From contig NZ_JBCFYD010000001.1 in NCBI RefSeq assembly GCF_038594945.1, positions 744,001-808,000 on the forward strand: a DNA stretch of 64,000 nt, in the 5' to 3' direction. Positions 17,067 through 25,636 of the stretch are shown here, one piece after another. The translations under genes and the position numbers were made by a program. Source of the DNA: Fodinibius sp. Rm-B-1B1-1 (GTDB lineage Bacteria > Bacteroidota > Rhodothermia > Balneolales > Balneolaceae). Position 1 is the stretch's first letter. Each line of letters opens with the position of its first letter. The notes below the pieces were generated by a model, which had not been told where the DNA came from, searched no databases, and saw nothing but the letters and a program-made list of their open reading frames with translations.

Positions 17067-17861
17067 ATGATTTCTATAAAACGGTTTTCCATTCTATTAG
17101 CTTTTTGTTCGCTATCCTTACTAATTGTTAGTTGTTCCGATTCAACCACGGGGCCAGATGATTCTTCAACAACTAAACTCGACAGTAAACAAAAGCCTGG
17201 AAATTCAGCCGAGCTATTTTTACAAGACGACCAATACACCAGCCTACAGGTAGAGATTGACTATATGCCAGGTCACGAACCAACCCAAGATGGTATAGAC
17301 AGCCTCAAAACATTCCTCGTGCAGCGGCTTAACAAGCAAAACATAAGTTTTAGGTCACCCACCCAAATCGATTCCCGTAACCAAAGCAGCTATACCGCAG
17401 CTGACATCCGATCAATCGAAGAGAATGAACGTGATCATTACACAGAAAGTGATGGTAGTACGCTACAGGTTTACTTTCTTGTTGTTGATGCAAAATATAA
17501 TGACGGTGACGACGGTGGGTCTAATGTACTCGGCATTGCCTATTGGAATACATCTGTTGCTTTCTTTGGCGAAACAATTGAAGAGGTGAGTTCTGGCATT
17601 GGAGCACCGCCTGAAGAAAAGATTGAAGGTACAGTCTTTCGCCACGAATTTGGACATAATATGGGATTAACAGGAAATGGCACCCCCCATCCATCAGGGC
17701 AATCGAATCACCAAAACGGAGATGCCCACTGTTCCGTTGATGGATGTCTGATGGAGCCAGCTGTCGAAACGGGCAATTTCTTTACGAACACCTTTGATGG
17801 TGATATTCCTAACTTAGATCCGCTTTGTATTGAAGATCTGCAGGCAAACGGCGGGAAGTAA
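17067..17861 (+). CDS. Archaemetzincin-like lipoprotein metalloprotease, copy 2
   Basis: This is a tandem paralogue of the preceding gene, at 264 residues. The lipobox cysteine is C23 (IVSC). The catalytic motif HEFGH is at 193-197 with a glycine at 200; H221-C222, C227, M229 and C254 complete the archaemetzincin-type pattern. Both copies share DYMPGHEP/DYMPGYEP, the block SRNQ-S-Y-A-D, FRHEFGH and the terminal DLQxNGGK. Copy 2 replaces some of the linker between HEFGH and HC with His- and Gln-rich text, so the two copies have diverged most at the substrate side of the active site. They are likely cotranscribed. Confidence 0.8.
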   Translation: MISIKRFSILLAFCSLSLLIVSCSDSTTGPDDSSTTKLDSKQKPGNSAELFLQDDQYTSLQVEIDYMPGHEPTQDGIDSLKTFLVQRLNKQNISFRSPTQIDSRNQSSYTAADIRSIEENERDHYTESDGSTLQVYFLVVDAKYNDGDDGGSNVLGIAYWNTSVAFFGETIEEVSSGIGAPPEEKIEGTVFRHEFGHNMGLTGNGTPHPSGQSNHQNGDAHCSVDGCLMEPAVETGNFFTNTFDGDIPNLDPLCIEDLQANGGK

Positions 17862-17878
17862 TAAGTAGTTATGAGTAT

Positions 17879-17910
17879 TGAGTAGTGAGACTCTCATACC
17901 TCACTACTCA
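17879..17910. repeat. Hairpin after the second metalloprotease gene
   Basis: TGAGTAGTGAG (17879-17889) pairs exactly with CTCACTACTCA (17900-17910) around a ten-base loop, 18 bases after the stop codon. It lacks a T run, so it may be a weak terminator or a dispersed repeat. The CTCACTACTCA arm recurs near 18460. Confidence 0.55.
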
Positions 17911-17977
17911 TCAATTTTCATGGCAGATGCTTCTGAGTGATGAATGCAGTTCTCGAGCCATAAATAAGATCAACAGA

Positions 17978-18217
17978 TCATTTCATCTGATCCTCATTGA
18001 GATCAGACTGATTGGCAGACAAAATATCTTGTGCACGGTGTATATCTTCTTCTGCAACATGAATTTTAACACCGCCTGCTACCCCCATATAGTTTAAACC
18101 ACCCATATTGGTATCACTAAGATGTGCATCAATACCCTCGCTTTTGAGCTTATTCAAAGCCAAATCAGCTTGATGAGCATGTGAATAAGATCTAAGTATT
18201 ATATATGATTGGCCCAT
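17978..18217 (-). CDS. DUF2007 family small protein
   Basis: This 79-residue protein shows the DUF2007 layout: an N-terminal beta strand (SYIILRSYSHAHQADLALNKLKSEGIDAHL, residues 4-33) typical of a PII-like fold, then GGVKIHVAEEDIHRAQDIL. Such proteins are described as putative signal-transducing or prevent-host-death-like small folds, but no reaction is known. The gene is isolated between the metalloprotease pair and prfC, on the opposite strand to the former. Confidence 0.75.
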   Translation of the reverse strand: MGQSYIILRSYSHAHQADLALNKLKSEGIDAHLSDTNMGGLNYMGVAGGVKIHVAEEDIHRAQDILSANQSDLNEDQMK

Positions 18218-18455
18218 AATATCTATGATTACTTAGAAGTTTTGCGGATATATGGATAGCGGAGTAGAACTTAGGTTGGCTTCACTATTCATATTTATTT
18301 CAATTCGGTGTTAAACCTATTTCCTGTAATCATAACTCTCTTCTTTTAAATTCCCTGCTCATCAATCAGTAATTAAGTCTATCAGGATTTTATATTGATG
18401 TCAAATACAGACAACACCATAAATATGAATAGAGAATAATAAGACACCTCTTCAT

Positions 18456-18480
18456 ATCTCACTACTCACATCTCACTACT
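18456..18480. repeat. Short direct repeat ATCTCACTACT x2
   Basis: ATCTCACTACT occurs at 18456-18466 and 18470-18480, just inside the gap beyond the prfC stop codon. The same CTCACTACT core forms the arms of the hairpin at 17879-17910, so a short sequence is reiterated on both sides of the DUF2007 gene. Confidence 0.5.
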
Positions 18481-18484
18481 ATAA

Positions 18485-20101
18485 TCAGCTTTGCTTAAAC
18501 TTGAATAGGTTTTCAGCACCAACTTTCTCCTCAGCCTGACTGAGCGCATATCCACTATCAAACAGCACAATAGGATTGCCTTCCATATCCTTGGTCACAT
18601 GCGTTGAGTAACTACTTTCCAGCTTATCAATGACCTCCTGATCATCCCCCAACCAGCGCGCTGCGTGATAGGATACCGAATTCATGTGGAGTTCGGTATT
18701 GTACTCCGTTTCCATACGATGCTCTACCACATCAAACTGTAGGGCACCAACCGTTCCCAACAGCAATTCATTTCCCACACCATTGGGGACCTCAAAAACG
18801 TGTACCACCCCTTCTTCGGCCAGCTGCTTAAGTCCCTCACGCAGTTGTTTTCGCTTAAAGGGATCTTTAGTGGACACCTTCATAAAGTGCTCCGGCGTAA
18901 AAAGCGGAATTACGTCAAACTTTACAGGATCGTCGCTGTAGATCGTTGTTCCAATGCGAAATGATCCGGGATTAAACAACGACACCACATCACCAGGATA
19001 AGCCTCTTCCAAAATATTACGCTCATCTCCCATCAGCGTGTGAGGCGTCGACATTTTTACCTTGTTCCCTGTATTGCTTTCGGTAACTTGAATACCGCGC
19101 TCAAACTTTCCTGATGTAATACGAATAAAAGCTGCGCAGTCGCGGTGATCGGGATTCATATTGGCCTGCATCTTAAAGACAAAACCCGAAAATCCGCGAT
19201 CTAAATCCCGGGGCTCATCATCTTCATCAGCATAGGGCTGCGGCGGATTGGCCAACTCCGAGAAATAATCCAGAAACACATCCAGCCCAAAGTTATTGAG
19301 CGCTGAACCAAAAAATACCGGCGTCACCTTCCCATTGGCAAAGGCTTCTTCATCCATCATCTCCATCATGCCCTCGGTCAGCATCACTTCTTCACAAAAC
19401 TTCTCTTTATCAAAATCGGAGAGATGCGCTTCTTCAATACCTTCCTCTAAATCGTAAATTTCGGTTTCAGCTTTCTTGGCACCATGCTCTTCTTTTTTCT
19501 GTAGATGCAGTTTCTTACCAATCAGATCATAAATACCCTGGAAATCTCGTCCATAGCCCAGCGGCCAGGATGCGGGTATTGGTTCAATACCTAACTGGTT
19601 CTCAATATTGCTGATCACCTCCAGCGGCTCCAAACCCGGGCGGTCGCACTTGTTTACAAACGTAATAATGGGGATCTCGCGCATTTTACAGACTTCAAAA
19701 AGTTTCTCTGTCTGTTCCTCAACACCTTTGGCAACATCAATCACCATCAGGGCGGTATCGGCAGCAACCAGCGTCCGAAGCGTATCCTCAGAAAAGTCTT
19801 TGTGGCCGGGCGTATCCAGCAAGTTAAACTTGATGTTATCTTTCTCAAATCGCAGCACGGATGACGTTACGGAAATTCCGCGGTCCTTTTCGATGGCCAT
19901 CCAATCAGAAGCTGCATAACGGTTGGCTTTCCGCTGACGAATTGATCCAGCCTCATGAATAGCCCCTCCATACAAAAGCAGCTTCTCGGTCAGCGTTGTT
20001 TTACCCGCATCGGGGTGTGATATAATAGCAAAGGTACGCCGGCGCTTGGCCTCCTCTATAATTTCCTGTTGCTGTTTCGTTTTAGTATCAGTGTTCGACA
20101 T
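18485..20101 (-). CDS. prfC: Peptide chain release factor 3
   Basis: RF3 is a GTPase that removes RF1 or RF2 from the ribosome after peptide release. The 538-residue protein has the G1 motif SHPDAGKTT (28-36), G3 DTPGHKDF and G4 NKCDRPG, and the RF3-specific text RQRKANRYAASDWM. The C-terminal half carries the expected domain II and III blocks (GALQFDVVEHRMETEY). Its length matches E. coli RF3. The gene is transcribed alone, with the DUF72 gene downstream of a separate gap. Confidence 0.97.
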   Translation of the reverse strand: MSNTDTKTKQQQEIIEEAKRRRTFAIISHPDAGKTTLTEKLLLYGGAIHEAGSIRQRKANRYAASDWMAIEKDRGISVTSSVLRFEKDNIKFNLLDTPGHKDFSEDTLRTLVAADTALMVIDVAKGVEEQTEKLFEVCKMREIPIITFVNKCDRPGLEPLEVISNIENQLGIEPIPASWPLGYGRDFQGIYDLIGKKLHLQKKEEHGAKKAETEIYDLEEGIEEAHLSDFDKEKFCEEVMLTEGMMEMMDEEAFANGKVTPVFFGSALNNFGLDVFLDYFSELANPPQPYADEDDEPRDLDRGFSGFVFKMQANMNPDHRDCAAFIRITSGKFERGIQVTESNTGNKVKMSTPHTLMGDERNILEEAYPGDVVSLFNPGSFRIGTTIYSDDPVKFDVIPLFTPEHFMKVSTKDPFKRKQLREGLKQLAEEGVVHVFEVPNGVGNELLLGTVGALQFDVVEHRMETEYNTELHMNSVSYHAARWLGDDQEVIDKLESSYSTHVTKDMEGNPIVLFDSGYALSQAEEKVGAENLFKFKQS

Positions 20102-20206
20102 GAAAGAATCTCAGAGTTGGGTATTTTAAAAAGCCTCTAAAGATAAGGAAATTGCGAGCATTTATCACTTTTTCCAAAGAACACAGATTACGCAGATGAT
20201 ACGGAT

Positions 20207-20231
20207 AAACACAGGGTTAAATCCTGTGTTT
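20207..20231. repeat. Nine-base inverted repeat between prfC and DUF72
   Basis: AAACACAGG (20207-20215) pairs with CCTGTGTTT (20223-20231) around a seven-base loop. The preceding bases (ACACAGATTACGCAGAT) resemble short dispersed intergenic repeats known from many bacteria. It may serve as a weak terminator for the DUF72 gene on the minus strand. Confidence 0.45.
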
Positions 20232-20276
20232 CTAAATCTATATTTCCATCTGGTCGCAATGCTCCGCGTTCCATTC

Positions 20277-21143
20277 CTAAAATAAATTCATCTGTTGGCT
20301 TTGCCGCTCGATGGGCCAAGCGGGCATAGGATCTAATTCCACCAAATCGGAAAGCAGCTGGTGAAATTTCCGAGCTATTTGAGGCTGACTTACTTTATCC
20401 GGAGTATGTGGGAAGAAGTAAGGATGTAAACCATCCCTGATCCAATCAGCCACCACAATCGCCCATTCCTTTAAATAAGGCTCATTTGCAACAGGATCAT
20501 TTGATCCTACAAAACGCACAAACGGTCGTGCTGCTGTATTATCAAATCGGACGGGCACTTTGGGCTTTTTCTTTTTTGCCTCTAACACTGATGATTCGTT
20601 GGAATTCATTCCATATAGTTTACGCGTATCAAAAATAACACGGTCCATACTATAGCTTTTCAGCAACCGATTTAACCGGTGTTCTTGCCGCCCATGATTA
20701 AAAAAATCGGGATGACGAACCTCTACGGCATAACGATAGGAGCTGGGTAACAGGCTGACCACTTTTTCTAATCGCCCGAACTCATCGGGAGAAAAATTGG
20801 GTGGCAACTGGATATGAAACGGTCCCAAACGATCGGCAATGGGATCAAATGTATCTATAAATTGGAGCAACTCATCTTCTTCAACGTCAAGACGCTTTTC
20901 GTGGGTAATGGAACGGTGGAATTTAAAGCAAAACTTAAAACCGTCGGGAGTGGCACGCTGCCATTTTTTAAGGGTCTCTTTTGTCGGCACATTATAAAAA
21001 GTCGTATTTCCCTCAACCGCATTAAAAACAGACGAATACTGCTTTAAAAAATCATCCGGCTTGGCATCGTCTGTAAAAAAGTTGCCAGTCCATTCTTTCA
21101 GGCTCCATCCGGTACATCCAAGATGATATTTTCTGATACCCAT
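20277..21143 (-). CDS. DUF72 domain protein (TIM-barrel, YecE-like)
   Basis: This 288-residue protein has the DUF72 signature from its start: HLGCTGWSLKEWTGNFF, then FNAVEGNTTFYNVP and FCFKFHRSITHEKRL, followed by GPFHIQLPPNF and YAVEVRHPDF. These blocks form a TIM barrel related to YecE of E. coli, which has no established substrate. It is the downstream neighbour of the fatty acid hydroxylase gene, 67 bases away on the same strand, so the two may share a transcript. A metabolic link between them is not evident. Confidence 0.88.
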   Translation of the reverse strand: MGIRKYHLGCTGWSLKEWTGNFFTDDAKPDDFLKQYSSVFNAVEGNTTFYNVPTKETLKKWQRATPDGFKFCFKFHRSITHEKRLDVEEDELLQFIDTFDPIADRLGPFHIQLPPNFSPDEFGRLEKVVSLLPSSYRYAVEVRHPDFFNHGRQEHRLNRLLKSYSMDRVIFDTRKLYGMNSNESSVLEAKKKKPKVPVRFDNTAARPFVRFVGSNDPVANEPYLKEWAIVVADWIRDGLHPYFFPHTPDKVSQPQIARKFHQLLSDLVELDPMPAWPIERQSQQMNLF

Positions 21144-21210
21144 GCCGTTATTAATTATGTGTTCTCACATATTCTACCAACAATACGTCGGTATAAACCG
21201 TTCTGCCAAT

Positions 21211-21834
21211 TTAATTTTCCGGCGGCATGGTTCCAAAAACACGATCCCAAAGCGTGGTAGAAACTCCAAATGCCTTATCGGGATATTTATAATGATGCAA
21301 GGCATGGTGTCGATACTGGGTTTTAAGCACTTTTGGTACTTTTCGCTTATGCACAGCAATATGCATTGATGAGTAAATAAGGTATCCGGTCATAAATCCC
21401 GGCATAAAAAGATACACCCACTCACCCAATACCAGTGAAAACCCAAGATAGAGCAGCCCCACGATAATCAATCCCGGGATAGGAGGCATCATCAGACGCT
21501 CTTTATCGCGTGGATATTCATGATGGATGCCGTGTAGCGTATGTGCGATGGTGTGCGCCCATTCCGACTCAGGAAAATACTCATCCAAATGATTGATATA
21601 TCGGTGAAAAAAGTATTCAAAAAATGTCCAAAAAAACATCGCTCCTATATAAACTACTATAATTACTGCCAGCGATGAGGCCACTTCACGAATAAATCCC
21701 ACATAGAGAAATGCTACTACAATACTGATATAGATCGTAGCAGAGACCGGGGCAGGGGCTTTGGTCATCAATTCCAATACCGGATTATCAAAAATAGTTC
21801 CTTGGCCTTCGTTTTTTATGGTCTTCTCTTTCAT
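21211..21834 (-). CDS. Fatty acid hydroxylase / sterol desaturase family membrane protein
   Basis: A 207-residue membrane di-iron enzyme with several hydrophobic helices. The eight-histidine clusters typical of the family are visible as HRYINH, HTLHGIHHEYP, HIAVHKR and HHALHHY, matching the FA2H/sterol-desaturase arrangement. Relatives 2-hydroxylate fatty acids in sphingolipids or hydroxylate carotenoids, so the product here could be a hydroxylated lipid or pigment; which one cannot be decided. A clear Shine-Dalgarno-like AAGGAGAG precedes the ATG. The gene runs in the same direction as DUF72 and follows the large ABC export cluster. Confidence 0.88.
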   Translation of the reverse strand: MKEKTIKNEGQGTIFDNPVLELMTKAPAPVSATIYISIVVAFLYVGFIREVASSLAVIIVVYIGAMFFWTFFEYFFHRYINHLDEYFPESEWAHTIAHTLHGIHHEYPRDKERLMMPPIPGLIIVGLLYLGFSLVLGEWVYLFMPGFMTGYLIYSSMHIAVHKRKVPKVLKTQYRHHALHHYKYPDKAFGVSTTLWDRVFGTMPPEN

Positions 21835-21940
21835 AATGTACTCTCTCCTTTATTAAGGTGGCATCAATAAATAATTGTACCTCTTTTTAACCATAAATGC
21901 TATACCTCGTTATGGCATAAAGAGTTCCAACGACTGCATG

Positions 21941-24394
21941 TTATTCCTGCTGGATACTATTTACCGGATTTTGCAGCGCGGCGCGAATTGACTGATAACT
22001 AACCGTCAACAAACCAATACCCATTGTGATGATTGTAACCATGATAAAGACACTGGCTATATTCCATCCCAAATCAATACGATATGGAAAGTCTTGAAGC
22101 CACTGCATAGCCAAATAATAAATTACGGGCCACGCGATAATATTCGATATTACAATCAACTTTATATAATCCTTTGACAATAATGCCACAATACTGGGTA
22201 TAGTAGCACCCAATGTTTTGCGAATGCCAATTTCTTTGGTCCTCCGCGATGCAGTATATGATGCCAAGCCAAAAAGTCCCAGACAGGCCACAAAAATACA
22301 CAGCAACGAAAACAGGCTTGCCACACTGCTCATTTGTGATTCGGATTCATAGATCTCCTGCAGCTTCTCACCCTGGAAAAAATACGTGAACGGATCAATG
22401 TGGTTTACTTCTTTCCAGACACTTCGCAGATCGTCAATTCCTACGTTCGTACTTCCACCCGCCAATTTTACCGTAGCAAATTCTATATTTCGCACCGTGG
22501 GACGTTCGCCCTCTACCAAGTTTATAACCAGTGGCGAAATTTCTTTTTTTATAGAGGTGTAATTGAAATCCTCGACCACCCCAATAACCTGGAAAGGGGT
22601 ACGCTCATCCTCGGCCGTAGTATAATAAAACTGTTTTCCCAGACCATCACGAGGAGTTTCGGCCCCAATCTGATTTAACATAGCCTTATTAATTAAAATA
22701 GCATTGTCCGCATCAGAAGGGTGATCGCGCGAAAAACTTCGGCCGGCCAACAACTTAATGCCGTAGGTTTCCAAAAAATCGTGTTTAACATGCAGTGTCA
22801 TATTCGTGGGGGGTGCATCGGGCTGATTAGCCGGTGAATATTTTGAAAAAAACTGCCGATCGGATCCCAAAATTTTACTCATCCCCGTCACATCATTTAT
22901 ATGAGGACTCTGCAATGCCTGCTCTTTAAATTGATCAAACTCCCATGCAATTAACGTTTGCGTAATCGGCATTATAACCACCTGTTCTTTATCAAACCCC
23001 AATTCTTTGCTTTGCAGATGCTGGAGCTGCAAGTACACAATAATCGTCCCAATAATTAACATCACAGAAAGGGCAAACTGAAAGATCACCAAGCCCTTTC
23101 GAAGCCCCTTCTCATTGGCACTACTTTGTGTACCCTTTGACCCGTGCATAATTGCCCTGGGGTTAAATCCCGATAAATACAGCGCCGGGTACAAGCCAGA
23201 CAGAATGGTTATCGTCGCAAATAACAGCAGTAATCCGATGACTACTTGCGTACTGCCCAATAGGTTTAGACTTAATGACATCCCCAGCAAGCTATTTACC
23301 CAGGGCAGTGACAGATAAACCAAGAACAGTGCTAACAGAAATCCCAAACCTGTTACCAGTGCCGACTCTCCCATGAACTGTCCCAGCAACTGTTTCCGTT
23401 GCGCTCCCAATACTTTGCGCATACCCACTTCGCGTGCTCGTTCGGTAGAACGCGCTGTGCTCAGGTTCATAAAGTTAATTGCAGCAATCACCAAAATAAG
23501 TCCTGCTACCACTGAAAAAAGATAGACATAAAAAATAGATCCATTGGCTTCCATCTCCTGATCCAAATTGGAATACAAATGGATATCAGTTAGCGCCTGC
23601 AACTGCAGTGATATTGTTTCGCCCTCCTCACGATTGGCATAATTTTTATCCACAAATTCGGGGAGCTGGGCTTCCAGCTCTTGTGGAGATACCTCATCGT
23701 TCAGCTTCACATACGTCCAGCAGGGATTCCAAAACCATCGCTCCATAAATGCCCGGGATCCATACAGCTCTGGCAGACTGTTCATGGATACTAACATATC
23801 AACCTGAAAGTGAGAGGTTTGAGGCAAGGCTTCCATTACGCCGGTAACCGTAAAATCCTCAACCCCTTTAAAGGTAAGTTGTTTGCCGATAGGATTTTCA
23901 TCCCCAAAAAAGCGACGTGCCTGCTCTTCGGTAATAACGGCCGACATCGGATCATCAAGTACCGTTTGTGAGTTTCCGCGGACGAGATCGGCCGAGAAGA
24001 CATCAAAGAATGTAGAATCCACCACATAAAAATGATTAACTCGGTACGAATCCTCCGTTTCCGCATTTTGGATGGTTCGCACCTCCTCTTGCATATCAAA
24101 AAAGCGAACAGTCTTCTCAACCTGACCGGGATAATCATTTTCTAAGGTAGGGGCTACAGGGAAAGGGGTAGTAGCACTGGTCTCCGACTTAGATGAGGTC
24201 TCTGTTTTCTGTGCAACACGGTAGATGTGTTCTGACTCCTCATGAAACTGATCATAACTAAGCTCAGTAAGTACGTAAGCAGCAATAAGCAGACAACTGG
24301 CAATACCGATTGCAAGACCTAATACATTAATCAATGTAAAAATTTTGCGCTTGCTCAAATTACGAAGCGCAACCTTTAAATAATTCTTGATCAT
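21941..24394 (-). CDS. FtsX-like ABC transporter permease (MacB periplasmic-core type), second copy of cluster
   Basis: An 817-residue permease typical of Bacteroidota. It has an N-terminal transmembrane helix (about 20-40), a MacB-like periplasmic core, and two FtsX domains (helices near 280-430 and 680-800). The cytoplasmic coupling loops read EVGMRKVLGAQRKQLL and EIGIRKTLGATIPSIV. Such permeases work with a LolD/MacB-type ATPase to move substrates or signals across the envelope, and this one shares that ATPase and the HlyD adaptor with the paralogue 1.2 kb upstream. It is the last gene of the minus-strand export cluster. Substrate unknown. Confidence 0.85.
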   Translation of the reverse strand: MIKNYLKVALRNLSKRKIFTLINVLGLAIGIASCLLIAAYVLTELSYDQFHEESEHIYRVAQKTETSSKSETSATTPFPVAPTLENDYPGQVEKTVRFFDMQEEVRTIQNAETEDSYRVNHFYVVDSTFFDVFSADLVRGNSQTVLDDPMSAVITEEQARRFFGDENPIGKQLTFKGVEDFTVTGVMEALPQTSHFQVDMLVSMNSLPELYGSRAFMERWFWNPCWTYVKLNDEVSPQELEAQLPEFVDKNYANREEGETISLQLQALTDIHLYSNLDQEMEANGSIFYVYLFSVVAGLILVIAAINFMNLSTARSTERAREVGMRKVLGAQRKQLLGQFMGESALVTGLGFLLALFLVYLSLPWVNSLLGMSLSLNLLGSTQVVIGLLLLFATITILSGLYPALYLSGFNPRAIMHGSKGTQSSANEKGLRKGLVIFQFALSVMLIIGTIIVYLQLQHLQSKELGFDKEQVVIMPITQTLIAWEFDQFKEQALQSPHINDVTGMSKILGSDRQFFSKYSPANQPDAPPTNMTLHVKHDFLETYGIKLLAGRSFSRDHPSDADNAILINKAMLNQIGAETPRDGLGKQFYYTTAEDERTPFQVIGVVEDFNYTSIKKEISPLVINLVEGERPTVRNIEFATVKLAGGSTNVGIDDLRSVWKEVNHIDPFTYFFQGEKLQEIYESESQMSSVASLFSLLCIFVACLGLFGLASYTASRRTKEIGIRKTLGATIPSIVALLSKDYIKLIVISNIIAWPVIYYLAMQWLQDFPYRIDLGWNIASVFIMVTIITMGIGLLTVSYQSIRAALQNPVNSIQQE

Positions 24395-24515
24395 AAAACC
24401 TGGTGTTATAGTACCCTAATTGTATCTAACGTTTACCAACGATGAGAGTAGAAGAGCACCAGAAGATAACTTTGTTACAAAATTAACACCCGGATTAAAA
24501 CAATCTAACACAACA

Positions 24516-25547
24516 CTATTTATACTGTGTCAGATATGGGATAATATCTTCTCTTAACAGCTCGAATACTGGTTCTTTATAAGAACGCGACTGCGTAGCA
24601 TTTTGTAGTGCACCCGTGAGAACTACAACCGCATCTAAATCGGGAATTATAAAGATATACTGCCCGCCAAAGCCCCATGCAAAATAGACCTTTTCTTTCC
24701 CTACGAGCTTATTCCACCACATATATCCATAATTGTACGGATTATAATTGCTTCGAGTATATGTCTTAAAAGAATCAACCACCCACTTTTCAGAAATAAT
24801 TTGCTGACCGTTATATCGACCTTTATTCAACATCATTTGTCCAATCTTGATCATACCCTGCGGTTTCAGTGCCATATTGTTACCACCCATATAATATCCC
24901 TGTGGATCCCGATCCCAGCCTCCAACCTCAATGTTCATCGGTCTAAACAGGTATTTTTCAGCAAATGCTTTTGTTGTCATTTCCGTGGCTTTTGTAAGAA
25001 TAACCGACAGCAAATGAGAAGTACCCGTACTATACGCCATGTCACCGCCCGGCTCTTTCTCCAGTGGCTGGTCCAATGCAAATTCAACCCAATTGTCACT
25101 AACCACCCAACGCCCATAGTTATGGAAGCTGGTTGTTTCCAACCCCGATCGCATCGTCAGTAGATCTTTAATCGTTATCGACTCTTTGACTGAATCCGGA
25201 TTGGCTTCAAAGTAATCCTTAAAATAGGGGCGAATAGATTGCTCAACATCCTCGATATATCCTTTATCTACGGCAATACCTACAAGTAGCGAGATAATGC
25301 TTTTCGCTGCTGATTTGATGTTCGTCGTTTCCCCATTACGAAGTCCATCAAAATAATATTCTGCCAAAGCCTGTCCATCCTTTTGAATTAATAAACTGGT
25401 TACAGATGGAATGGCAGATACGTTATCATGGATTTGATCAAGCGACAAAGAATCTGCAGGAGTATCTCCATCTGATCGTGACGGCATGCCCAATAAAAGG
25501 GCAAAAACCAACATAAGGCTTAGTAATCGAGCAATCATAACGATCAA
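24516..25547 (-). CDS. Secreted serine hydrolase of the beta-lactamase / PBP4-like family
   Basis: A 343-residue exported protein with an N-terminal hydrophobic signal (residues 5-22). The penicillin-binding-type active site is present: SAAK at 79-82 for the nucleophilic serine and lysine, and YST at 172-174 for the second motif. A C-terminal FGGQYIFIIPDLDAVVV block fills the third. Relatives include esterases, D-amino-acid peptidases and beta-lactamases, so the exact reaction is not readable. The gene lies between the two ABC permease genes, with gaps of 121 and 89 bases. That position suggests it belongs to the export operon, perhaps acting on its substrate or on peptidoglycan. Confidence 0.85.
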   Translation of the reverse strand: MIVMIARLLSLMLVFALLLGMPSRSDGDTPADSLSLDQIHDNVSAIPSVTSLLIQKDGQALAEYYFDGLRNGETTNIKSAAKSIISLLVGIAVDKGYIEDVEQSIRPYFKDYFEANPDSVKESITIKDLLTMRSGLETTSFHNYGRWVVSDNWVEFALDQPLEKEPGGDMAYSTGTSHLLSVILTKATEMTTKAFAEKYLFRPMNIEVGGWDRDPQGYYMGGNNMALKPQGMIKIGQMMLNKGRYNGQQIISEKWVVDSFKTYTRSNYNPYNYGYMWWNKLVGKEKVYFAWGFGGQYIFIIPDLDAVVVLTGALQNATQSRSYKEPVFELLREDIIPYLTQYK

Positions 25548-25636
25548 CTTTTATTCAAAGACAGCATATCTTTTTTAAGTCCTGATTGGATGAGATCGTT
25601 CCCCGCCAATCCCTATTCACCTTTCTAAGATAGGTA

